From assembly GCF_964355755.1 (NCBI RefSeq), contig NC_092678.1:8654922-8714921 (forward strand): a DNA stretch of 60,000 bases, in the 5' to 3' direction. Source of the stretch: Antedon mediterranea. Taxonomy: Eukaryota > Echinodermata > Crinoidea > Comatulida > Antedonidae. The translations under genes were made by a program, and so were the position numbers. The notes under the pieces were generated by a model, which worked only from the letters and a program-made list of their open reading frames with translations, had not been told where the DNA came from and did not search any database. Positions 46,301-55,499 of this stretch are shown here, piece after piece (the stretch's first letter is position 1; each line of letters starts with the position of its first letter).

Positions 46301-49300
46301 CTGAACAAACTCAAGTAATACACGTATGAAACGCCATATGTGCAAAAATATTTATATTTTTACTAATATTAAGAAAAAACTCCGTCTGGAGCCCAGACTA
46401 GTGACTGGCTTACAAAGCCTAATTGGACTCTTCGAAGGTTTTGCTAGTGACCATGATATTACTTTTAATGAAACCAAATCCAAATGCTTGCTATTTTGCC
46501 CGAAAGTCCGCAACCTCAAAGGTGTTCCACATATTACCTTAAATGGGGCACCTCTAATCGTTGATAATTCAATAACCTATCTTGGTCATGTGATCAGTAA
46601 TAACCTGAGTGATGAAAGTGACATCAAACGTCAATATCGATCTATTTGCATTAGGGCCAACTCTCTAAATAGAAAGTTTGGAAAAATGTTCCACTAAGAC
46701 TAAATGTTATCTATTTAAGAGTTACTGTGGCAGCATGTACTGTTCAACCTTATGGTGTAGATATAATAAGAGCACTCTGAGATCACTTAAAGTATGTTAT
46801 AACAATGCCTTACGTTTGCTGCTGAAGCAGCCTAGACATTGTAGTTCAAGCATGATGTTTGTCTTAAATGACGTCCCATCCTTTGATGAGTTCATTAGAA
46901 AATCTGTTTTTAGTTTTAAAAATCGTGTGAACGCAAGTAGTAATTCCTTGATCATGGCCATTAATCGCCACGTTCTTAATGTGTCAAGAATGCACATACA
47001 ATGGAATGCTTTGTTGCATTGACTTTATATATTTACATATCTTTGTTTTTGTTCTATGAGCTGTTAGATTAAGATTTTTTTTCTCTCTTTTGCTATGGAT
47101 ATAATATTATGTCACCATGATATTCCGAAATAAAAAGATAAATAAAAAAAAATGAAAATAATAACATCACTACCTTTTTCATATGACAATCTTTATGGAT
47201 CATATTATAACCATCAATATCAATGTGACAACATTACTTTTAGTGTTTTAATTTGAATTGATTTACAGCATTTTGGAATGTTATTTTTTTTAAATTTCTT
47301 TTTTACTTAAAATGTGAATTAGTTGTACAGTTGTGCATTTTGTGCTATTAGACGAAATTCATCAATCTTGTTTCTGATACTTCTGGCATTTAGGTTATAT
47401 TAAGTACTGTTAAGAAAGTTTGGAATATGGTTAGTGAAAAAAGAATATTGTTGAAATCACTGATTTGCTAAGCATTTGTTTTATATTGATTTGTATAGCC
47501 TAATATGATTTAAGAAAACTTTATTAAAACACACATTTTTTGTTCATACATCGCTAAAATAGATTTCATAGTTTGTGATTACGACATATAATGTTATAAT
47601 TTTTTATTATTAAAGGTGTGAATGGTTTAGCTGTTGACGGAGATGGAAAGAAACTTTATTGGACAAGTAGTTCAAGAGAGAGCATTGAAGTAATAAATAT
47701 GGATGGAACGAACAGATCAATTTTGTTTGTTACAGAATTATCCTGGCCAAGTGCAATCAAGTTAGACACAACTAACGGGTAAATTATGCCACTCTTTCTA
47801 TATTACAAAATAAATATCACTTGCTGCTCAAGGGAGATCATCTAGTCAACGTCATAATCGTCGATCAATAAGCAAAATAAATTGCAATAAATAAAATACA
47901 TAGGTAAAAATGATTTTTGACATTAGTTTTGCAAATTTAATTACTTTTACTTTCGTATAGTAATCTTTTGAATATAATTTCCTTTTGCTCTACTTTGTTT
48001 ATTTGATCTATCTTTTCCCAATGAATGAATGAACGAACGAACTAACGAACGAACTAACGAACGAACGAACGAACGAACGGACGGACGGACGGACGGATGG
48101 ACGGACGGATGGATGGATGGATCAAATAACGGACGGACGATTGCACGCATGGACGAACGAACAAATGCATGAATGAATGAATAAACACATTTATAAAATA
48201 CCAGTAGAGAATAGTCATAATAATAAAGTACACAGATTATAAGTGTACATACTTTGGATTAACATTGCTATCTAACTCGGTCCCTTGTTAAATAGAACAG
48301 TAAAATCACCATTCAACTCAATGTCACTATTTGAAGTAGTTTTAAACGTAGTAGTTATACTTATACCCCAGATACTTGTACTGGACAGATACGTCCACTT
48401 TTGATAGGATAGAACGAGTAAAGTTAAATGACTTGAGTACAAGAACCGCTATAGTAACAACTGGACTTTTACGACCACGTGGACTTGTGTTAGCAGTTCC
48501 AGGTAAGATATGAACTATGATTAGTTATTTGTTATGTTATCTATTTAAGTTGGTCTTACAGTATGATTTCGATGTTACTTTTCCTTAAGATTTCTATTGT
48601 TATTTAGTGATCTTATGATGCAAGTATTTTTACTTCACATTTGAATCCTAAAAAAAAGAAGTCTGTATTATTTACCTTTTATCGTTTCTGTGGTGATGAC
48701 TTTTTGAATAAATGTTTATGAATGTTGTTATTTATACAGTAATGGTAACTGGTAACTTTACCAAAATGTTCATTTAGATGTTTTTTTTATTTCCAGACTT
48801 ATAAAATGTGTAGTTTATAATTATTGTAATAGTTTTAATGAACTATAATTAAGACGAATTGATGACACTTCATAAAAACACATCAATTTCATTACATAGT
48901 GCCTGTAGTCAAATTCTCACTTTGTAGATAAATACAATCCGATGAGTTGCCAAGAATAACAGGGCTCTTGCGAGTAAAATACGTGTAGGGGACGCGCACC
49001 AGTCGAATCAATAAGGCAGATAACACTTGTTTTTCATGTATCGTGATATTTATATTTTCTATTATAATCTACCTATTAGGGGCATGTTGGTAATGCTAGA
49101 TGGCAAAGCTTTACATACAAACGTTATGTTTTATAATGCAATGTGTTGATTTCATTCACTATATTTTCAGACCATTCAACATTTTAGAGTTATTATTATT
49201 ATTGTTTGAAAACCGCTCACGTACAATTTTATTAAAGAGTAAGCAAGTTATAACTATTGCACCTAATCAAAATATTCGATTCTCATCATTATTGTCTTAA

Positions 49301-50277
49301 TTTGCTATTTTCAAGATGACAAGATGTATTGGTGTGATTCAAATAGTGGTAAAATTGAAGAGGCTAACCTTGATGGAATTAACAGAAGAACGATTTTAAC
49401 TGAAAGGGATCCTTTAAATATTGACATATATGGAAAGTATTTATACTGGACAGAAGAGTACGGTGGAATTTATAGAGTTGATAGACACACTGGAGTATCA
49501 TCATTGCAGAGTAGAGATAGTCGGCTTAAGAAGCCAAGAAACTTATATATTTTAAAAAGTAAATATTTGTTTACTTTGTTTTTTTTTTTTGCAATATTAA
49601 ATGTACTAAATAGCGTAGAATAAAAGTTGTCATTAAAGTAGACCTACTATGGTAAAGTATTATGTTTGTCACGATACGGTTTAACTTCAATGATTGCAAT
49701 CGTTGGATTGATTTTTAGCGTTGAGTTACCCCATTTCCTGTAAAACCGCAATTAAAAAACTGAACGTCGATTGAAAACACAGGGCAACTGTTCGCTAAAC
49801 TACACTGTTATGCAAATGTATATAATGTTGACGTCATTTGTTTAAGTTGAAGTTTACGTGCTCGTACGAAAACTCCCTAAATAAATGTACAAGACACCAC
49901 CACCGTTGAAAATGTGAGGATAATGAAAATATGTCGACTTATAAAAACCTTGATTTTCTTTGTTCTAGCACACAAACTATGGAATAATATTAATTCTACG
50001 TTTTTCTGTAGGTGTAGTATCAACGGTTATATTGAAAAACGTGTTTCTATTATGCCTACCTATTTTAGAATTAGGAATAATTCATATATAGATAATAATA
50101 ACTATATAGATAATAATAATTTCAGCTCCCAGATTGATGAATGCGAGCGCAACCGTAGAGGATTCAACAACCTACTATGGAATAGGAGACGAAGTGAAGA
50201 CGGACTTTTTGGTTAACACTACTGTATTGACATCCGAAACAGGCTTTAAAGTCACTCTTACAGCTGAACATATGGAG
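40289..50277 (+). CDS. Secreted/receptor YWTD beta-propeller protein (LDLR class B-like), 3' end not found
   Basis: Exons 40289-40343, 40503-40742, 47616-47778, 48372-48502, 49316-49558 and 50126-50277 join through GT-AG introns in consistent phases (1,1,2,1,1) into 984 nt (328 codons) with no stop. Residues 1-19 (MNLTFMVTLMTLVTSFVYG) are a signal peptide. Five YWTD-type motifs follow at 38-45-residue spacing: YWSD (72), YWTS (113), YWTD (156), YWCD (201), YWTE (240). They are the strands of an LDL-receptor class B beta-propeller, an extracellular ligand-binding module. Several N-glycosylation sequons (SNIS, QNVT, NTT, NAS) fit a secretory protein. Exon 6 no longer looks like propeller. No EGF module was seen. 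Further exons must lie beyond 50277, within transposon-rich DNA or outside the window, unless the gene is truncated. Confidence 0.8.
40503..40742 (+). CDS. YWTD gene exon 2
   Basis: The acceptor is GATTTTACAG and the donor CACCAA|GTAAGC. It encodes the first propeller blade with LDYDTNTSTLYWSD and several glycosylation sequons. Confidence 0.85.
40828..40980 (+). repeat. CTAG-hairpin repeat family, partial copy
   Basis: ACTAGATGGTTCTCGAATAC then CATTGTCGTTTACAGAAACG and TTATGTAGTCAACCAAAATT match the reverse strand of 53215-53411. This copy lacks the hairpin. It lies in intron 2 of the YWTD gene. Confidence 0.7.
40983..41045 (-). repeat. Short LINE fragment
   Basis: AGAAGGACTTTTTATA.TGTACAAAA and GATTGTAATTTTGGTTGATG repeat 41965-42020, which is inside LINE coding sequence read on the minus strand (NHQPKLQSFCT). 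So this is a detached LINE scrap. Confidence 0.65.
41436..42530 (-). pseudogene. LINE ORF2 C-terminal relic
   Basis: Read on the minus strand with a few frame changes it runs from YGNEVWAPYLLRNLNENNF and MLGVNKKASNHAIRGELG (post-reverse-transcriptase domain) through IRRILESIEATHIWQRPCN, QWLNMIQNHQPKLQSFC, LRVSAHALEIERGCYTIPKT to a degraded zinc-knuckle end (CPIYDAIRTALI, FIIGANDPYII). Its 3' end carries TTAATAAATTTGAATTGAAT. Several stops. It resembles the LINE whose tail is at 34185-34740. It sits antisense in intron 2 of the YWTD gene. Confidence 0.75.
42776..43035 (+). repeat. CTAG-hairpin repeat family, copy
   Basis: It begins with the imperfect hairpin CTAGAGGGTGAGCTCG..CGAGC..CCCCTCTAG, then GGATGGTTCTCGGAATG, TTACGTTCTCCTTGTACG, GAAAATGCTTGACATTCG and TTTGGTAGGGCCC. 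The same order is found at 56925-57135. Confidence 0.75.
43216..44261 (+). pseudogene. LINE ORF1
   Basis: The frame has a helical/coiled-coil part (LLREIHKLRSDFTMMKADI), a basic stretch (FQRRKQRRQSKFKRG) and an RRM-like end (YKLYLGNMDNDTKAADVQSY ... CASFMIQC). The true C-terminus continues one frame over, as NDTNIWPKYAFIRRFYEPKY and GNERLT followed by TAA at 44259-44261. A one-base change near 44155 therefore moved ORF1 into the ORF2 frame. No in-frame ATG is seen at the apparent start; the frame opens at GTG 43216, so the natural start is lost or upstream. Confidence 0.75.
44245..47022 (+). pseudogene. LINE ORF2 (endonuclease and reverse transcriptase), broken
   Basis: ORF2 starts at ATG 44245 (MKDSHKINKLRVVSLNCNS), overlapping the ORF1 stop by 17 nt. 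The endonuclease is complete in outline: SLNCNS, CLQEIWL, VLVGDFNSD, TTSWLDHVV and CSDHFPI, the metal-binding and catalytic series of APE endonucleases. A TAA at 45676 precedes the reverse transcriptase (NYRPIALACV, FAFKSGHSTE, FLDASKAFGKVNH, with Gly for the usual Asp). Sequence then jumps from VVKIL to APSVTGLQSLIGLFEGF, skipping the YADD catalytic region. The part to 46697 continues in frame; after a shift near 46690 the C-terminal part runs to 47022. Not functional. Confidence 0.82.
46231..46400 (-). mobile_element. 9-bp-TSD terminal-hairpin MITE, copy 2
   Basis: A 170-bp element flanked by perfect 9-bp duplications GTGACTGGC (46222-46230 and 46401-46409). On the plus strand it starts TAGACTTGCCCCAAGTCT and ends CCGTCTGGAGCCCAGACTA, the reverse of copy 1 at 20035. 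Removing it and one duplication restores the LINE reading frame (APSVTGLQS), so it inserted after the reverse-transcriptase deletion. Confidence 0.9.
47150..47615. other. AT-rich intron sequence
   Basis: The remainder of intron 2 of the YWTD gene between the LINE tail and exon 3. Nothing else was recognised. Confidence 0.4.
47616..47778 (+). CDS. YWTD gene exon 3
   Basis: The acceptor is TTATTAAAG and the donor AACGG|GTAAAT. It encodes VNGLAVDGDGKKLYWTS and INMDGTNRSILF, a typical YWTD repeat. It lies 6.9 kb after exon 2 because the intron is filled with LINE sequence. Confidence 0.85.
48024..48182. repeat. Tetranucleotide microsatellite
   Basis: Runs of AACG, then GGAC, then GGAT units, with AATG units on both sides. 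A minus-strand frame across it (PSVHPSVRPSVRSFV-type) is an artefact of the repeat. It is in intron 3 of the YWTD gene. Confidence 0.9.
48372..48502 (+). CDS. YWTD gene exon 4
   Basis: The acceptor is TATACCCCAG and the donor TTCCAG|GTAAGA. It encodes YLYWTDTSTFDRIERV and LLRPRGLVL. This exon is too short for most frame scans. Confidence 0.82.
49316..49558 (+). CDS. YWTD gene exon 5
   Basis: The acceptor is TTTTCAAG and the donor AAAAA|GTAAAT. It encodes two motifs, KMYWCDSNSGKIEEANLDG and KYLYWTEEYGGIYRVD. Confidence 0.85.
50126..50277 (+). CDS. YWTD gene exon 6
   Basis: The acceptor is AATTTCAG and the donor ATGGAG|GTATTA in phase 0. It encodes NASATVEDSTTYYGIGDEVK and a segment ending TAEHME. 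No domain was recognised. The frame continues into the intron to a stop at 50439, so retention of this intron would give a hydrophobic tail. Confidence 0.6.
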
Positions 50278-50408
50278 GTATTAAACCACAAAATAATGTA
50301 TACATATATTAAAGTACTGCTGAAAAATTCAATTGTCAGTTATATATATTATTTTCTTTTCTATTTTCATTTATTCTCAAATGAAATTGGACTGAATATA
50401 ATGTTTTG

Positions 50409-50690
50409 CTATAGGCCTAAGGTAATTATTTGGCTGTAATTGTGTTGTTTATGTTGGAGGTATCCAGGCAGTAGCAGTAGTAATTCCCAGTGGTTTTCTT
50501 TGTTTTTGCGAGTTTTGTTGACATCGTGGTCTACTGCAATAACTCTGAAATTTGCAATCGAGTGACCAGCTGAATTACAATTTTCGGCTACAGGTTGATC
50601 ATGCTTTAATGTTTTGATAGCTGATTTGTGTTGTGTTATTCTCATACGGAGTCGAGTCGCCCCAACCGAGATTCGAACCCATTAGTACAA
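50409..50690 (-). pseudogene. Penelope-like element fragment (GIY-YIG region)
   Basis: The minus-strand frame has MRITQHKSAIKT, then PVAENCNSAGHSIANFRVI and HWELLLLLPG. From memory, the C-terminal GIY-YIG endonuclease of Penelope-like retroelements has the same order: an R..QHK..IK helix, 'PVA.HFN..GHS..dF.v', and an E..WI..L end. The upstream part (about 50646-50690) has stops. No reverse transcriptase is present here. Confidence 0.45.
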
Positions 50691-50699
50691 ACTCGAACA

Positions 50700-51390
50700 T
50701 TTTCTATCTTTTTTCATTATTTTCTGTTTTTCCTCATTGATATCATAATTTTAAACTTTTAGTATCATACCATTAGTAAATTTTAGCATTCATTTAGTAT
50801 TTTTGTTTTCTGAATTACTAAACATTAATACAAAGTATTTACTTCTTAACATTCTTTTTTTTGTTAAATACTCTATAACAATAACAGTAACCAAATGTAT
50901 ATTAATAAAATACTTAACTACATACTTCAAATACATTTGCAGTTTCTTTCGTTCAGTTTAAAATGAACCATCCTAATAATACGGTACATATTTTTATTTT
51001 AAAAGATTTAGTGGTATTTCAATTTGTAAACATATTTTATTGAATGAACATTTACATTTTTATTTCGTTCGTGTTTTGTCTGTGTTAAGTGGTGTACACT
51101 TTTTTGGTTGTATGCAATAAATAAGTTTAGGCATATGCGTTTATAACGGAGTAAACATTGTATTTGTTTGCGATACTCATTTTATGTCAAGGCTTAGGGT
51201 TTGACGTTATAGTTCAAATTGTTCACATCTTTTATCATATTTATAAAATGTTGAATTCGACAAACATTAAACGGCAATAGTCGGATCACTATTAATACTA
51301 GATTTGTTTTTCCTATTGTTTTTAGTTTAGGCCAACTATTTGGATAAAAACAAATGCTAATTTACATAGATAATTGTTTAGCATATTCAC
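50700..51390. other. AT-rich sequence, no gene seen
   Basis: Lies between the Penelope-like fragment and the nested MITE/LINE complex. No exon of the YWTD gene could be recognised here. Confidence 0.35.
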
Positions 51391-52536
51391 GATACAACAT
51401 AGTCTTGGATCCAGACGGAGTTTTGTCTTAATATTATTAGAAATATACTGAGTCAACCTATTTTTTTATGTTTAGCTTATTTACATTGTAAAGATACTGA
51501 TAAACCATTAACATGCGAATTATATTGTGAACTTCTTTCAGAAGTACTTCCAATACAAAATGAAGATATTAGCCTAGGCCTAATGCAAACATTATTGTTT
51601 TAGGTGATTTTAATAGTAAAATTGAAAATAATACCAAACAATAGGAGATGATATAATTAAGTATAACGGTAATTAATGGTCTAATCAATTTTTGTGAGGA
51701 TAGTAACCTCACAATAATAAATACCTGTGGCAAATGTATTGGGAAATTTACATGGACCAAGGTTAATCATAATAGTATATAAGATTATGTACTTGTATCT
51801 CGAAATGTATATGATATTACTAAGGAACTTGTAATTGATGATCTATGTATTTATCATCTTGGTAGTAATCATAACATATTGTTATTAGAATTAATAAACA
51901 ATACATTAGAAACCAATAGTAATAAATATAACAACGAGGATACTAATAAAATCATTTGGAACAGAGATATCAACTGGATACCATTCCAGAATGGAATTAA
52001 AGACAAAATTGAAAATTGGGAACCATCCTCATTAAACATTAAAGGGGGGTTCCAGATTTAAAATGAATAGTAAAACATATAAAATATATTTGTCTCTTGA
52101 ACGGTAATAAATAGTTTCAATTTATATAAGCGCCCAGTAAAGCAGAACGAAGGCTGTGAAAAGAGGCCAGATTACAAGTGCAGCTACGGCAAAATCACAC
52201 TGTGGTTACAGAATAGGAAATTTGTGAAAGTGTCAATCTTCCGACGACTCGTTGTCATTAACCATATCAATTACTTTTGTAAAATTATACTTATCTGATG
52301 TAATTTTAGTCGGTCTTCCCATTTATAAAGTCATTTTTCTATGAAAATTCATCACAATTGTGTAAAATCATTTGGAGATTCAGTTTACGTTTGCAGATTT
52401 TCGCACTGACTTGGAGAAAATCCTTCAAAATCAATGAAGCGTAACGTACACTCTACATTCCTGAGGAGCGAGGTGACGATACACGTGCTCTTTACTGCCA
52501 TGCCTGGCATCGTCACGTGATAAGTAGATCAGTATA

Positions 52537-53060
52537 CAGTCAACTCTCCCAATACCGGACACCCTTGGGCGGGCATAAATTTTCCGGTTTTTCGAAAGTC
52601 CGGTTTCCTGAAAACATATTTTTAAAGTCATCACGTTGTCACTGAAAATGCTTTGAATCACCGGTCCGAATGCTGCCCGGTACGGTCTAGCGTAGGGAAG
52701 GCCTAGGCTATGATTGTGTCAAGCTAGTTTTAATTAAATAAATACTGATAGGCCTACTTTATTAATATTAAGCTAATTCAATTTACCTTTTTTAAAAGTT
52801 ACATTATTTACTGTACCAATAAAACATGTTACAGTAGTAAATTATTGTTTCTCAATGTGTTTTTAGCGGCAAAAAGGCCTAGGCTAGGCCTACGTACGTA
52901 CGGTGAACATCATTTTGGTAGTTTATTGTTTATCGCGAGCTAGCAGCAGCATGGGTGATAAAAAAAAGCAGAGCGGGGCGCGCGGGGCTTTGATTGATGC
53001 GCATGTGCAGAGGTGTCATAATCAAATAAAAACACCCACACTTAGACCACATGTTTTTTA
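52537..53060 (+). mobile_element. Tigger/pogo-like 5' fragment
   Basis: After TA (52535-52536) the sequence CAGTCAACTCTCCCAATACC, followed by GGACACCC and a partly inverted CCGGTTTTTCG..AGTCCGG stretch, matches the terminal repeat style of Tigger/pogo DNA transposons. About 410 bp inside, ATGGGTGATAAAAAAAAGCA begins a frame MGDKKKQSG that could be the start of a transposase, but it stops after 36 residues. No right terminal repeat was found. Confidence 0.5.
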
Positions 53061-53214
53061 AGCTCCTTTATTTTGACGTAATTTGATAGCAATAAACGAG
53101 CCAAGCAATAATGACACAATAATTAATTGGTAACATTTCAAAGTTTATTAACACTAGTTAAGTCAAGTTCATTCCGTTTACGCTTTGCCATAATGATTTC
53201 CCTTCGGAAGTAAT

Positions 53215-53411
53215 TCCCAGGGTGCTAATTTTAGTTGACTACATAAATCATCGTGTCTATTTATTCGTTTCTGTAAACGACAATGTATTATAGTCCTGCG
53301 GTACGTACATTTGATATCGCCAGTTTTGCTACGCTGAAATTACTGTGTATTCGAGAACCATCTGTGGGCACGACCTAGATGGTACGCGAGCGAAGCGAGC
53401 GTACCATCTAG
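53215..53411 (-). repeat. CTAG-hairpin repeat family, copy with perfect hairpin
   Basis: At 53375-53411 CTAGATGGTACGC pairs with GCGTACCATCTAG around the loop GAGCGAAGCGA. To the left, on the minus strand, follow AGATGGTTCTCGAATACACA, CATTGTCGTTTACAGAAACG and GATTTATGTAGTCAACTAAA, as at 40828. It inserted in the LINE, which resumes just after the hairpin. Confidence 0.78.
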
Positions 53412-55289
53412 TTTATATAAAGGGAGAGAATTAGGAATTAATATTTTTGACATAAATATTGGCAGGCTATTCTGGGCTGATTATATAATTCTGAATGGAG
53501 ACAGTGAGCAACATTTAGAATTACTTTTGGATGCAGCAAACGACTTTGCAACAAAATGGAGAATGGTGTTTAATTTTAATAAATCTAATGTTATTGTAGC
53601 TGGACCACGCCTTAATGAATACCGGTATAGAAAATCGCCAATTGGTAATAATTGTATTAATGAAACTAATAATTATAAATATTTGGGGATGTTTGTATCG
53701 AGGAAAATAAAAGATACCTACCATATTGATGAAGAGGGGAATAGAGTATCATATATAAAATCTATAATAAATGGGCAGGAAGACTTCAATAGAATATACT
53801 ATGGTGATATTCTTTGGAAATCAATTGGTATACCAACCATAAATTATGCAAGCAGTATATGGTTATGTGATAATAAGAACTGTATAGAAAAAAATTTAAA
53901 ATAAACAATACCAAATGGCCAGATATCTATTAAAGGCACCCAGATATGTCGCAAAGGAAGCTCTATATGGTGAACTTGGCTGGCAATCAGTTGAATCAAT
54001 ACAGTTGGATAGAATCTTAACATACTTTGATAGGCTAAAAAATATGGAAGAACAGCGCTGGTAATTACTATTTAGAGCTCTCTTTGTACTTAAAGATACA
54101 CTTAGTTGGAAATGGCTCCAAACGATTGAATCCATTTTAAACAAATTTTATTTGCAAATGTTTTTCAATATTGATTATTGTAATAAGTGGCTTAATGGTT
54201 TCAAAGAGAAAACTATTATAGAAGAAAACATAACATGGTTTAACAAGGCTCAAACTAAATCATCCTTAACAAATTACTTAAGATATAAAAATGAACCTAA
54301 AGTTGAAAAATACTTATTGGAAAAACGTAGCTACCATGCATCAAGTGTAAAATTCAAAGCTCGTTCTAACTCATTACCACTCGAAGGAAGAAATGAAGCT
54401 TGGTCACCACAAAAAATAAAGAAGATCTATATCACAATGATTTGCATAAAATATGGGCTCACCTGAACTTAAATATCACCTTTTTTTGACGACCTAGAAA
54501 TTCATGAAGAGTATTAGCAAGTTACATCTTTGACAAATATTGTAAATTATTTTTAACAACTGCATGGAAAGAACTCAACGAAATTTATAATATCCTTCCA
54601 TAACACAATCTTTTACTTTTCGCTCAAATGTATTGAATGTATTTTTATAACCTACAGTAATGTTTATATAATTTTTAATGTAATAATATTTATAAATGTT
54701 TTTATTTGATTGTGTATTAAGATAATAAGTCCATATCTATTTTATTTTGTTGCACATCTCTTGAGAATTGTGCCTTGTTATAAAAGAGAAACAATAAAGT
54801 TATTATTATTATTACTGTATTAGTAAAGGAAAAATATTTTGGCACATATGACGTTTCATACCTATACTACTTGAGCTTGGATACTGTATTTTTAGACAAA
54901 AATCGAAATAAAACCAAATAAATAAAAAAAGACAATAAATATAGACTTGGAGCAAGTGTAGATATAATAATAGGATTATTATATGTTTCTTTTCAGATAA
55001 AGAAGTGTTTCAAACAAGGTTCAAACAAACACTGGGTCAACGGATCAATTAATATTCTAGGGTCGTTACACATCAATGTGGGGAAAAAAGGCAAGCGAAG
55101 CGTCTGTGATCCGCCGTAGTATAGAAAGTTATTCATCCTAGCAGTGGATAACCATCGTGTCAAGCGAGAGCCTCTACAAAATAGTTTTATAGTATAGTAA
55201 GGTTCATCCTCATCACAATTAACACATGTCAAATATTACCTTCTCCCACTCCCCGGCCACCTTCTTAAATCTTTAAAATAAGATACAGC

Positions 55290-55366
55290 TCACTATGTCG
55301 GTCGGTTGGTCGGTCGGTTGATCGGTCGGTCGGTCGGTTGGTTGGTTGGTCGGTTGGTTGGTCGAT
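55290..55366. repeat. GGTC/GGTT microsatellite
   Basis: About 18 tetranucleotide units alternating GGTC and GGTT, followed by GATAAACAC. Confidence 0.9.
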
Positions 55367-55499
55367 AAACACTAATTCAAATTTAAGCACGTGACTGCAG
55401 CCATGTATATGGCCTTGTACTGTATTTTATACTTCTTGATGTTAATTGTTTGTATGTTTTAGCCTATACTTAGGGCATATATTTTATTATACAAATTGC

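Larger units (their letters stand above)
43100..47150 (+). mobile_element. APE-type LINE with two ORFs, damaged
   Basis: A nearly full-length non-LTR retrotransposon in intron 2 of the YWTD gene, same orientation. ORF1 (43216-44261) is followed by an overlapping ORF2 (44245-47022) with endonuclease, reverse transcriptase and C-terminal parts, then a short 3' UTR ending in A-rich AATAAAAAGATAAATAAAAA. Defects are one ORF1 frameshift, a TAA in ORF2, an internal deletion of the reverse transcriptase core, a later MITE insertion and a late frameshift. The 5' boundary is uncertain. Domain order and phrases (FLDASKAF, NYRPIALACV) suggest the CR1/Jockey side of the APE clade. Confidence 0.85.
51441..54824 (+). 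mobile_element. 5'-truncated LINE inserted in the MITE
   Basis: A non-LTR retrotransposon entering after TCTTAATATTA of the MITE and ending with AATAAAGTTATTATTATTATT. The endonuclease part is at 51480-52060 (VLGDFNSKIENN, CGKCIGKFTWTK, GSNHNILLLE). The reverse-transcriptase end is at 53418-53904 (LFWADYIIL where YADD is expected, NFNKSNVIVAG, YLGMFV). The C-terminal part runs to about 54480 (SYHASSVKFKARSNSLPLEG). It is itself interrupted at about 52060-53415. Multiple stops; dead copy. Confidence 0.78.
51400..54960 (+). mobile_element. 9-bp-TSD MITE, copy 3, split by a nested LINE
   Basis: The left piece (51400-51440) starts TAGTCTTGGATCCAGACGGA. The right piece (about 54825-54960) resumes TTAGTAAAGGAAAAATATTT and ends GACTTGGAGCAAGTGTA. 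Together they match copy 1 (20035-20198) collinearly. Flanks GATACAACA (51391-51399) and GATATAATA (54961-54969) agree at 7 of 9 bases, the differences being C/T. The 3.4 kb between the pieces is a later LINE insertion. Confidence 0.82.

Noticed and set aside
47947-48150. Minus-strand frame with HPSVRPSVRSFV repeats
   Set aside because: Translation of a tetranucleotide microsatellite.
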